Below are positions 33,770 to 41,128 of a stretch of 64,000 bases of DNA, piece after piece. Source of the DNA: Cellulomonas sp. ACRRI (lineage in GTDB: Bacteria; Actinomycetota; Actinomycetes; Actinomycetales; Cellulomonadaceae); contig NZ_JAKRMS010000003.1 of assembly GCF_022346185.1 (NCBI RefSeq), forward strand, positions 1 through 64,000, written 5' to 3'. Below the pieces are notes generated by a model that was given only the letters and a program-made list of their open reading frames with translations, was not told where the DNA came from and did no database searches. Each line of letters begins with the position of its first letter. Position 1 is the first letter of the stretch. A program made the position numbers and the translations under genes.

Positions 33770-33957
33770 CGTGGGCGCCGGCGCCCGCGGCGCACGGGGT
33801 CCGCGACGGCCGGGCGACGGCAGCGACGGCCACCTGTCCTCGCGTCGGCGCCCGGCCGGCGGTCCTCGCCGGCTCGATGCCGGCGAGGGCCGCGCACCGC
33901 CCGGGGGGTGGGGGCCGCGGTGCCCGGCTGCGGTGTGCGGCCGGGCACCGTGGTTGG

Positions 33958-34863
33958 TCAGGCGGCGGCGTCGAGGTTGGCGGGGGTGGTAATGGCGTCG
34001 GCGATGGCGTGCGCGGCGCGCAGCACGTTGGCGGCGGTCGAGCGGATGAGGTCGGTGTCGGCGTCTGACCATCCGGCGACGTACCCGATGGTGTAGGCGC
34101 TGGTGTCGAGGCCGAGCAGGCCGGCGACGACGTAGGCGACGGACTCGGCCTCGGTCTCGTAGGTGCCTCGGTGCTGCTGGTACTCCCCGGGCTCCAGGTC
34201 GCCGTGCAGGTACGCGTGGGCTGCCTCGTGCAGCGCGGTCTTGGCGGCCTGTGCGGGCTCGACGTCGGTGGCGATGACCACGCGCCGGGTCTTGAAGTCG
34301 GTGAACCCGCCCAGGCCCGGGGGCAGCGCCTCGCGCTCGACGCGCCAGCCGCCGGCGGTCAGGTAGTCGCTCACGGCGGTGAGGACTCCGAGGTGGTCGG
34401 CGCCGGTGAGGGTTTTCGTCAGGTCGGCGGGGTCGGCGGCGTCGGGGTCGGTCGGGTCGGTCTGGGCGATGTCGAACACGGACAGCACGGGGTACCAGAC
34501 GCGGCGGCGCTGGCCGTTCTCGTCGGTCTCGGTGCGCTCGTCGTCGGGGGCGTCGGTGCCGTCGGTGATCTTCGCGGTGGCGTATCCGAAGATGCGGATG
34601 GCCTTCTCGCCCTTACGGACCTGGCGGCCGCGGGCTTGCCACTGGCGGAACCCGGCGACGCGGGTCGCGTCGGGTCGCTGGGACCAGATGAGCAGCAGGT
34701 TGTTCAGTGAGTAGGCGTGGAACCCGCGGGACAGGTCGAGGAACGCGCGCCACTGGTCGGTTCCGCGCAGGGTCTCGACCTGCTCGGCGATGCTGTTGTG
34801 CAGGGCGGTGGCCTGCTCGCGGCGCTGCTCGGGGGTGGTGCGGGTGGTGATCTTGCGGGCCAT
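33958..34863 (-). CDS. ArdC-like antirestriction protein with zinc-metallopeptidase domain
   Basis: 301 aa from ATG 34863 behind AGGAGG. The N-terminal ArdC ssDNA-binding domain shows 'SLNNLLLIWSQRPDATRVAG' and 'GEKAIRIFGYA'. The C-terminal domain carries 'TALHEAAHAYLHGD' (HExxH) and 'ETEAESVAYVVAGLLGLDT', whose Glu is the third zinc ligand. ArdC proteins protect incoming plasmid DNA from restriction. It is preceded by a duplicated roughly 300-nt leader. Confidence 0.88.
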   Translation of the reverse strand: MARKITTRTTPEQRREQATALHNSIAEQVETLRGTDQWRAFLDLSRGFHAYSLNNLLLIWSQRPDATRVAGFRQWQARGRQVRKGEKAIRIFGYATAKITDGTDAPDDERTETDENGQRRRVWYPVLSVFDIAQTDPTDPDAADPADLTKTLTGADHLGVLTAVSDYLTAGGWRVEREALPPGLGGFTDFKTRRVVIATDVEPAQAAKTALHEAAHAYLHGDLEPGEYQQHRGTYETEAESVAYVVAGLLGLDTSAYTIGYVAGWSDADTDLIRSTAANVLRAAHAIADAITTPANLDAAA

Positions 34864-34888
34864 GACGGGTTCCTCCTCGCGTCGGGGT

Positions 34889-35182
34889 TGGTGGGCCGGT
34901 GAGCGCTGGGCGTGCCCGGCCTCACCGGCGTGCGCGAGGTGCCGCGCCGTCCGCGTCGGGGCCCCGCGCGGGGACGGGTGGGGGTGAGGGATCGCATGCC
35001 GGCGCGCAGCGTCGGTGTGGGATCGCTCAGGCCCGCACGGCATCGGGTGGGGTGCGGGCGGGGTGGTACCGGCCCTGGTGAGCCGCGATGGCCAGGCACG
35101 ACGGGACCGACCGGCGCGCTCGGAGGGGTGCTGCGCGCCGTAGGCGCGTCGGGCATCAGCTGGTGCCGTCTGCCGGCGCCGG
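34889..35182 (-). promoter_or_regulatory. Duplicated structured leader, copy X (upstream of ardC-like gene)
   Basis: This stretch matches 38432-38730 in order and spacing over about 290 bp. Shared blocks are GCCGGTGAG...CTCACCGGC, GGGGCCCCGCGCG, GCATGCCGGCGCGCAGCG, GCATCGGGTGGGG and GCGCGCCGTAGGCGCG. The 9-bp stem 34895-34903/34921-34929 is kept while its inner stem changes sequence (GGGC/GCCC here, GCCCG/CGGGC in the other copy), the pattern of compensatory change in a folded RNA. No ORF is shared. Confidence 0.6.
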
Positions 35183-35413
35183 CTGAGTATCTTGGGCGCG
35201 CGGGCACCTACGGCACGCCGGATAGGTGGTCACCTGGGTGTACGCAACAGACGGATGAGTCGCTACGGTGCGGTCCGGCGGCGTCCCGGACCCGATCGCG
35301 GGCGCCGTCCTCGCTGGTCGGAGCCGTGGAGGGTCGGCGCCGGCCAGCGAGCAGGACCCGGGTGTGAGGTTCTCGCCCTTGCCACACTCAACGACCTGTC
35401 GGGACCGTCGGGC

Positions 35414-35812
35414 ATGGCTCGCAACGACGCGAAGACGCAGACGATCGAGGTCCTGACGACGAACGGCGTGCTGTTCTGCCCCGGAGGACGAACGCCGCTC
35501 GACCCGGAGGACGCCGCCCGGGTGTACGAGCTCCTGGTCGATGCCGAGGGAGTGCTCGCGGCCCCGCCGGGCGCCGGCGGGCCGGCGACCGTCGACGGGT
35601 CGTGGATCCGCGATCGGGACCGCGGGGAGGACACCCGGGCCCTGACCCTGGTCGTCCTGACGTCGCACCCGGTGCTGCAGTGCGGGCAGCCGCTGGCGGT
35701 CGACGAGGCGCTGTGCGCCTACGAGCTGCTGGTGACCGAGCACGGGGTGCTGGTGCCGGGCCGAGGCACGTTCCTGCCGGAGCAGTGGGTGCAAGCCCGG
35801 GCCTGCCGGTGA
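35414..35812 (+). CDS. Hypothetical protein built of two repeated units
   Basis: 132 aa from ATG 35414. The halves align: 'VLTTNGVLFCPGGRTPL', 'AARVYELLVDAEGVLAAP' against 'VLTSHPVLQCGQPLAV', 'ALCAYELLVTEHGVLVPG'. Each half therefore has one Cys and one Y-E-L-L-V helix, and the protein arose by internal duplication. Soluble; no family recognised. It lies alone on the + strand, ended by the 20-bp hairpin at 35899. Confidence 0.6.
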   Translation: MARNDAKTQTIEVLTTNGVLFCPGGRTPLDPEDAARVYELLVDAEGVLAAPPGAGGPATVDGSWIRDRDRGEDTRALTLVVLTSHPVLQCGQPLAVDEALCAYELLVTEHGVLVPGRGTFLPEQWVQARACR

Positions 35813-35898
35813 CCGCGCCCGCAGCAATGGCCGCGGTCATCAAGCGGATCGTGTGGGCCAGGGACGCGGGCGTCGCTCGTGTGCCAGGCCGTCCGGTG

Positions 35899-35943
35899 AC
35901 GACGAAGGCTCGTTCACCGAGCCGGTGAACGAGCCTTCGTCGT
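35899..35943. terminator. Bidirectional terminator hairpin
   Basis: Perfect 20-bp arms (35899-35918 and 35924-35943, beginning ACGACGAAGG) enclose GAGCC. It stands between two convergent genes, the repeat protein and the secreted protein. T-poor, as is common for actinobacterial terminators. Confidence 0.8.
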
Positions 35944-35990
35944 ACTCGCGTGGGCGCCGAGGAGACTCTGGTCTCAGAAGGCGCGGTGCG

Positions 35991-36494
35991 TCATCGCAGG
36001 CTGACGGCGATGACGTCGGTGACCCTGTCGAAGAGGTTGGTGCTGTTCGGGCCGACCTCGGGGCTCACGATCCCGTTGGCGAACCTGACCTTGGCGGTCC
36101 AGCTGCCGGACGTGTACTTGGTGCGAGCCGGCCAGTTGCCCCGCATCGTTCCGGCGCCGGTGAAGCCGTAGTTGGCGTTGGGCACCCCGGTGCCGAACAG
36201 GCACATGTTGCCGGTCTTGCACACGTTCGAGGAGGTCGTCAGCGGCGACACCAGGGACTGACCGGTCTCGACCGAGATGATCTCGCCGTTCGAAGGGTTG
36301 CTCGTGACGGTCTTCGACTCGTCGGACAGGATGAACGCCTCGAGGTCAGCGGACGTCTCGACACCCGGGACGCTCACCTCGATGCCGTCGATGACGGTCG
36401 CGTCGGTGTCGTCGTCGGCGATCGCGGCCTGGCCGGAGATGGCCAGGACTCCTGCGCACGTGGCCACGGCGATGAGGGAACGGAAAGAGCGCAT
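35991..36494 (-). CDS. Secreted protein 1, related to 39884-40426
   Basis: 167 aa from ATG 36494, with a GGGGG-rich ribosome site 8 nt upstream. Signal peptide 'MRSFRSLIAVATCAGVLA' ending near AIA; mature acidic N-terminal part; then 'VCKTGNMCLFGTGVPN', 'GFTGAGTMRGNW' and a beta-rich tail. Two close Cys suggest a disulphide. The core resembles the second secreted protein 3.5 kb away and, loosely, crystallin-like or inhibitor-like secreted actinobacterial proteins. Function unknown. Confidence 0.7.
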   Translation of the reverse strand: MRSFRSLIAVATCAGVLAISGQAAIADDDTDATVIDGIEVSVPGVETSADLEAFILSDESKTVTSNPSNGEIISVETGQSLVSPLTTSSNVCKTGNMCLFGTGVPNANYGFTGAGTMRGNWPARTKYTSGSWTAKVRFANGIVSPEVGPNSTNLFDRVTDVIAVSLR

Positions 36495-36963
36495 GCGGAA
36501 AAGCCCCCTGGAAAATTGCATTCTGGGCGCCAATCGGCGCCCAGACGGAACCTAGCAGGTCAGAGCGCTGCGTCGGGGGACTTTCGATCAGTGGATCTCG
36601 AACCGCGAGTAGAGTTGCTGGCGCCCAAATGCGAGGTGCCGGATCGGGCTCGAGCGCGTTCCTGCTGAAGCGGCCCCCAGGTCCGCGGCCGCGGTGAACA
36701 GCGTGCGGTGACCGGCTGCGGGCTGATCGTCGCCGGGGTCCGGGGCCGGAGGCCCTGGCGGTCGGTGCCGGCGCTCGATGCGCCCGGCGCCGGCCACACC
36801 CGCCCGATGGCTGTGGGCGCGCGGGGGCTCACCAGGATGGGGTGGTGAGTGGTCCTCTCCTCGCTACGGTGTGGCGGGCGGTGGTCCTGCCCCTGCGATC
36901 CGCCGCCCGCGCCCGGCCGGAGCCATTCGGACTGGTTCCGGCCGGGCGTCCTGCGGCTGGGGG
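36495..36963. other. 469-bp non-coding region
   Basis: No supported gene. It holds the promoter side of secreted protein 1 and repeat copy D. Confidence 0.55.
36729..36759. repeat. Dispersed GC-rich repeat, copy D
   Basis: Identical 31-bp unit preceded by GGGCTGATC as in copy C. It lies just downstream of the large ParB-like gene. Confidence 0.85.
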
Positions 36964-38400
36964 TCAGGCTGCCGGTGCGGCCGCCTCGGCGGGCTCGGGG
37001 TCGGGGTCGGTGGCGGGGGTGCGGCCGCACGCGACCTGCTCGATGTCGGACAACTGGTATCCCCAGGTCTCCAGCGTGGTCAGGTAGTCGGCGGCGCCGC
37101 TGTCGCCGGAGGCGTTGCGCCAGGAGTGCACGCCGGTGCACTCCTCGATGGCGGCCAGGACGACCACGAGGGTGATGACGTGCGAGCGGGGGGTGTTGGC
37201 CTTGCTCAGCAGGTTGGCGATGTACTGGCGGCCGCCGTACTCGCCGGTGTGCCCGAGCAGGCTGGCGGCGACCTGGAAGCCCCGGTCGGCGGCGTAGGAG
37301 AGCCGGGAGGCCTGGTTCACGATGGCGTCGGCGACCAACTCGGCGGCGCCCTTCGGCGGGGTCTTGCGGCGGGCGATGGTGGCCGCCAGCCAGTCGCGCC
37401 GCACCTTCTCGGCCGAGCGCCAGGCCGCGTTGTTCTCGCGGACCTGGCGGCGCTCGGCCCGCTCGGCCTCGGACACGGGGGTCCGCTCGGCCTTGGCGGC
37501 GGGGTCGGTCCACCGCAGGTGCCCGGCGGCCTTGTAGTCGGTGCAGATGTAGACGGCCTCGGCGGTGGCGGTGGCGTCGTCGTAGTGGACGTAGGCGGCG
37601 TGGTGGGGGCAGGTGGCGTGCTGCTCGGGGGTCAGGGGCTCGGTGTGGCCCTTGGCGCGCAGGGCGGTGACCTCGCGGCGGGGGGTGACCTCGTAGTACC
37701 CGGGCTTGGGGGTGATGGTGACGCCGTCGGCGGTGAGGCGGGCGCGCTCGGTGTCGAGCGCCTGGGTGCGGGCGCGCTCGTCGCGGATGCGCTGGGCGGC
37801 GTGGGCGAGGGAGCCGCCGCGCTCGGCGGCCCACCGCAGGGTCCGGGTGGCGTCCTCGTCGCCGTCGAACTCCGCGAACAGCGCGGCGGACACCAGGTCG
37901 AGCGCGTACCCCTCGGCGGCCTCGGCGGCGGTGGTGGACTTGGCGACGGTGAGCCCGGCGGTGACCTCGGCCTTGGTGCGGCGGGTGCGCTTGGCGATCT
38001 GGGAGGCGGACAGCCCGAGCAGGGCCAACTGCTCGTAGGCGGCGGCGGTGTCGGGCTGGGTCATCGCGGCGCGGTCGTGGTTCTCGGCCAACTGGCCGAT
38101 GATCCGCTCGACGTCGCCGCCGTCGGGCACGACGTAGACGGGGATGGCCGGGACCTGCTCCTGGGTGGCGGTGATGGTGCGGCGCTGGCCCTCGCGGACC
38201 TTGATGCCCTCGGGAGCGCGGACCGCGGTGACGGGGACGCGGACGCCGAGGTCGCGGATCGACTGGCGGAACTCGGGGGTGATGGCCGCGTCGGTGCGGA
38301 TGTTGGCGTCCACGATGAGGTCGGCCGGGTTCATGTACAGGAACTCGACGCCGTCAGGCAGTGCGGCGGGTGCGGGCTGGGTGGTGCTGGTGGTGGTCAT
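36964..38400 (-). CDS. ParB-like protein 2 (large)
   Basis: 478 aa from ATG 38400, with GGAGAGGG upstream. 'VEFLYMNPADLIVDANIR' and 'GVRVPVTAVRAPEG', then 'IKVREGQRRTITATQE', match the ParB N-domain; the box is EGQRR rather than the usual GxRR with E/H before it. HTH 'LSASQIAKRTRRTKAEVTAG'. The C-terminal 230 residues are specific, with 'CPHHAAYVHYD' and helical segments. It is preceded by the duplicated leader, copy Y. Confidence 0.82.
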   Translation of the reverse strand: MTTTSTTQPAPAALPDGVEFLYMNPADLIVDANIRTDAAITPEFRQSIRDLGVRVPVTAVRAPEGIKVREGQRRTITATQEQVPAIPVYVVPDGGDVERIIGQLAENHDRAAMTQPDTAAAYEQLALLGLSASQIAKRTRRTKAEVTAGLTVAKSTTAAEAAEGYALDLVSAALFAEFDGDEDATRTLRWAAERGGSLAHAAQRIRDERARTQALDTERARLTADGVTITPKPGYYEVTPRREVTALRAKGHTEPLTPEQHATCPHHAAYVHYDDATATAEAVYICTDYKAAGHLRWTDPAAKAERTPVSEAERAERRQVRENNAAWRSAEKVRRDWLAATIARRKTPPKGAAELVADAIVNQASRLSYAADRGFQVAASLLGHTGEYGGRQYIANLLSKANTPRSHVITLVVVLAAIEECTGVHSWRNASGDSGAADYLTTLETWGYQLSDIEQVACGRTPATDPDPEPAEAAAPAA

Positions 38401-38431
38401 GGTGACCCTCTCCTCGGTGTGATCCGGTACC

Positions 38432-38730
38432 GGTTGGTCCGGCCGGTGAGTGCCCGTGTCTTTCGGGCCTCACCGGCAGGCGCGAGGTATCAGGCCGAGG
38501 AGCGGGAGGGGCCCCGCGCGAGGCCGGAGCGCTGTGACGTCGCGCATGCCGGCGCGCAGCGACGGGGTGGGCTACGTCATGGCGCGCAGGCATCGGGTGG
38601 GGAGCGACGGCCTGATACCGGCCGAGGTGGGCCGCGATGGCCTGGTGGTGGGAGGCCGGCTCGGGCGCCGATGGGGTGCAGCGCGCCGTAGGCGCGACCG
38701 GTACCAGCTGGTGCCCCTGGGGCGCCGGCT
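38432..38730 (-). promoter_or_regulatory. Duplicated structured leader, copy Y (upstream of parB-like gene)
   Basis: Partner of 34889-35182. It has the 9-bp stem GCCGGTGAG (38442-38450)/CTCACCGGC (38469-38477) and a long-range perfect 11-bp pair GGTATCAGGCC (38486-38496)/GGCCTGATACC (38609-38619). The end of the leader is about 30 nt from the parB start. Position and stems fit a 5' untranslated regulatory RNA on the minus strand; a shared operator is the alternative. Confidence 0.6.
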
Positions 38731-38884
38731 GGCGGTGGTGCACCTCGAGCGCCCCGGACCCGGGGTGGGGCGAGCAGCTAGGAGCGCGGAGCGCGAGTCG
38801 CTGCGAGGGATACGGCAGGCGGCAGGCGCGACGTCGCGTCGATGTTCTCGCAGGTCACGGCGTCGGGGAGCCGGGCGCTCCGGG

Positions 38885-38920
38885 ATCTTGTCCGCCATCT
38901 TGTCCGCGAGAAGTTCTCGC
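38885..38920. repeat. Tandem 12-bp repeat plus palindrome
   Basis: ATCTTGTCCGCC and ATCTTGTCCGCG stand head to tail (38885-38908) and run into GCGAGAAGTTCTCGC (38906-38920), a palindrome with one central odd base. TTCTCGCAG recurs at 38845 and 38914. Such clusters upstream of parB can be centromere or iteron-like sites. Confidence 0.5.
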
Positions 38921-39021
38921 AGCGCGTCCGGAAGATCTTGCGCTCGTGGTGACGACGGAACTTCCCGCACTCGTCATGTCAGCGAGTCCCGCTGTGGCTC
39001 ACGGGCTCTGTGCCCGTTAGC

Positions 39022-39103
39022 CACCACGGTGTTAACATCCTGATAGCAGTGTGGCGACGCCCCGCCACGGACGAGGTCCATGACGGGACGTCACCACGGT
39101 GTT
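39022..39103. repeat. Direct repeat CACCACGGTGTT, 70 bp apart
   Basis: Exact 12-bp copies at 39022-39033 and 39092-39103, each itself nearly palindromic (CACCACGGTG). Both are followed by an AAC sequence. They are likely a binding site for an element-encoded regulator; no partner gene can be named. Confidence 0.5.
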
Positions 39104-39109
39104 GTGAAC

Positions 39110-39259
39110 TCAGGCTACGAGTTCACGGATGAGGCGAATAACTTCCACGACGACCGGCATGAGTTGCTTCACGAAGGGTGCAACCTTCGCGGCTCGGCCG
39201 GTCGTTCGCTGTTCAGAAGCTTCGGTCCTCTGACAGTGCTGACACGGTTCGTCTGCCAC
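39110..39259 (-). CDS. Possible 49-aa protein with CxxC
   Basis: GTG at 39259 follows GGGAGG at good distance. The peptide has 'EPCQHCQRTE' near the start and an amphipathic, hydrophobic C-terminal helix ('VVVEVIRLIRELVA'). It could be a small membrane-associated redox or metal peptide. The short length keeps confidence low. Confidence 0.3.
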   Translation of the reverse strand: MADEPCQHCQRTEASEQRTTGRAAKVAPFVKQLMPVVVEVIRLIRELVA

Positions 39260-39548
39260 TGCCACCACCTCCCATCTCCCCGCAGCTGCGAGGCATGAGG
39301 CGACCCCTCCCACCGGGTCCTGGAACAGTCAGCTACGTGATGTGAGGTGGCAGGCACGAGTGTAGGGCGTGGCGTTGACACACCCGCGGCTCGGTCCCCG
39401 GGACGGGTCGCGTTCAACGCGCCGACCCCGGTTCCCACGCGAATGCCTGACGATTCCGCGCTTGCCCACCTCGTGCTGCCCCGGCTGCAGATGCCGTCGA
39501 TCGATGGCGCGGTGAAACTGGCCGTGACGTCGAACTAGGAGGTCTCCA

Positions 39549-39773
39549 ATGAGCCAGGGCAACGGCGTGCACACGGTGCACAGCGACGGTGCGTGGATCA
39601 ACGAGGTCGCCGGCCGCCAGGTGGGCGACCGGCACGACACGAAGGACGCCGCGGTGGCGGCGGGCCGCGAGGAGGCGATCGCGCGCGGCGCCGAGCACCA
39701 CATCCACGGGCTGGATGGCCAGGTGCACGAGAAGAACTCCTACGGCCGCGACCCCCGGAACATCCCCGGCTGA
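39549..39773 (+). CDS. DUF2188 family protein
   Basis: 74 aa with a strong AGGAGG 8 nt upstream. 'VHSDGAWINEVAG' and 'TKDAAVAAGREEAIARG', then 'EHHIHGLDGQVHEKNSYG', reproduce the DUF2188 pattern: a beta strand, a helix and a final strand with K/R-x-S-Y-G. Function is unknown; members are often stress-related and carried on mobile elements. Ended by the hairpin at 39813-39850. Confidence 0.85.
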   Translation: MSQGNGVHTVHSDGAWINEVAGRQVGDRHDTKDAAVAAGREEAIARGAEHHIHGLDGQVHEKNSYGRDPRNIPG

Positions 39774-39812
39774 CCGCGGTCGCGACCGGGCCTGCTCGCG
39801 GGTCGGGACGCG

Positions 39813-39850
39813 CAGGAGCCCCGGGTCGCCGAGGCGCCCCGGGGCTCCTG
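39813..39850. terminator. Bidirectional terminator hairpin
   Basis: CAGGAGCCCCGGG and CCCGGGGCTCCTG pair perfectly (13 bp) around a 12-nt loop, between the convergent DUF2188 gene and secreted protein 2. Confidence 0.8.
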
Positions 39851-39883
39851 CCCTGCTCCTGTGCGCGCCGCCGGCGCGCGCCG

Positions 39884-40426
39884 TCAGCTCCTGGTGATGG
39901 ACACCAGGGTGATCGGGCTGGTGAACGTGGTCGTCACGTTCACGTTCTGGTAGACGCCGACCGTGGCGCTGCGCCACCAGGTCGTCACCTTGTTGCCGGC
40001 GCTGACCTTGGTGACCCCGGAGATCGAGGACTTGAACGTGAGCTGACCGGTCCCGTAGAACCCGATCGTCTTGTTGACGATGCACGCGTCACCGCTCGCG
40101 CACCCGGGGCCGCGCTGAGTGATCGCCCGCGTGACGATCGTGGGCTCCTCGACGAACGCCGAGACGTACTCGCCGGCCTCGACGTCGTACAGGGCCTGGA
40201 CCTGCTGCCCGGAGTTCAGGATCGCGTCGACCTCGTCCTCGCTCTGGACCGCGGCGAGCGCGTCGAGCTCGGCCCGCAGGGCGGTGTCGTCGTTGACGAC
40301 ACCGTCACCGGGCTCGCCCTGCGTCAGCGGCACATCGGGCGACGGCGCGCCGGCGGCGATCGCCGGGGCCGTGCCGAGCAGGACCAGGCCCACCGCCAGT
40401 GCCGTCGTGGTGACTTCCTTCAACAT
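39884..40426 (-). CDS. Secreted protein 2, related to 35991-36494
   Basis: 180 aa. Signal peptide 'VTTTALAVGLVLLGTAPAIA', an acidic propeptide-like stretch with 'DDTALRAELDALAAVQ', then a beta-rich domain: 'GPGCASGDACIVNKTIGFYG' with two Cys and 'VTTWWRSATVGVYQN'. The arrangement of the Cys pair followed by 'G(F)xGxGxxT/M' is the same as in secreted protein 1, so both are one family. A role on the cell surface is likely; the exact role is unknown. Confidence 0.72.
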   Translation of the reverse strand: MLKEVTTTALAVGLVLLGTAPAIAAGAPSPDVPLTQGEPGDGVVNDDTALRAELDALAAVQSEDEVDAILNSGQQVQALYDVEAGEYVSAFVEEPTIVTRAITQRGPGCASGDACIVNKTIGFYGTGQLTFKSSISGVTKVSAGNKVTTWWRSATVGVYQNVNVTTTFTSPITLVSITRS

Positions 40427-41128
40427 GCGCTAGATCCCATCGTTGTACTTTCGCCCCTTGCGGCCAACGTAGCCGCAGGTGAAGGCCGATGTGGGCGCTT
40501 TCGCAGAGGAGTGTCCAGAGCAGCGAACGCCGTCCTATCCGGGGGGTCGAAGCTGGATGGTCACGTGCTCCGGTCGCAGGCTCCACCTCCGCGACGGGGA
40601 CGTCCGGGCGGGCACCCGGCAACGACCGGATTTCGGGACCGGCCAAGATGTCTAGCAGGCGTCTCCGGCCCGGGGGTGGCGTTGACGCACCAGCTGCGGA
40701 CCGCTGGTCGCAGCCGGGGAGCAGACGGTCCCGGCAGGCTGCAACTCGCCCGGGCGCTCGCCGAGGAGGGCCGACGGCCTCCCGCTTGCCAGCCACGGCC
40801 CGAGGTGTGCTAGGGCGTTCTGCGCGGGCGTCCGGGTGGCCCGCAGCCCTTCCCGGCTGGGGAGCGGTGATGAAGGTTCGCTGAAGAGTGCGATGGCGAG
40901 CACCAGCGCTTGAGACGCTCCGTCTAGCGTCGCTCGGAACCGGGCGCCGTCCGGGGCCGCGCGGACGCCGAGTCCTGCCACCGCCCGGCTTGTCGATGTT
41001 GCGCGGCAGGAGCGGGGGGACCCAGTCTCCACGGGCACTCAACCGCCCTCGGCGGCAAAGCGAGTCCCGGGTCGGTCGAAGAGCTTCGTTCGAACCGACA
41101 ACGCACCTCGCAGGCGACTGGAGCCCAC
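40427..41128. other. 702-bp non-coding region
   Basis: No supported gene. It separates the transfer part from the redox/metal island. At 40871-40887 it holds the first response-regulator-like box, and at 40925-40930 a TAGCGT (-10-like) sequence whose surroundings (GTCGCTCGGAA) resemble the region before the response regulator gene (GTCGCTCGAAG at 48864). Confidence 0.5.
40871..40887 (+). promoter_or_regulatory. Response-regulator-like box 1
   Basis: TGAAGG-TTCGC-TGAAGA, a direct repeat with an 11-bp period, upstream of the NlpC/P60 gene. Confidence 0.55.

Larger units (their letters stand above)
33176..33957. other. 782-bp non-coding region with repeats
   Basis: No coding region is convincing. 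It holds repeat copies B and C, a block resembling 30340-30570 cut in two by about 235 bp, and a perfect 10-bp inverted pair GTCAAGGGCC/GGCCCTTGAC at 33278-33287 and 33352-33361 that brackets 64 bp. It probably contains the promoter of the CTG-start operon near its left side. Confidence 0.55.
38731..39109. other. Repeat-rich non-coding region upstream of parB
   Basis: No supported gene. It holds a tandem 12-bp repeat (38885-38908), a 15-bp palindrome and a direct repeat of CACCACGGTGTT, listed separately. A replication origin or partition site is possible. Confidence 0.45.

Noticed and set aside
36778-38691. Gly/Val-rich plus-strand frame opposite parB
   Set aside because: Produced by the codon bias of the ParB gene on the other strand.
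38572-38970. Minus-strand frame with repeated A-D-K-M-A-D-K-I
   Set aside because: The repeat reflects the 12-bp tandem DNA repeat; the remainder is Arg/Pro-rich and overlaps the structured leader.
40652-41038. Minus-strand frame in the 702-bp gap, partly similar to a frame at 48749-48970
   Set aside because: The similarity comes from shared promoter-region DNA (boxes and GTCGCTCG), not from a protein.
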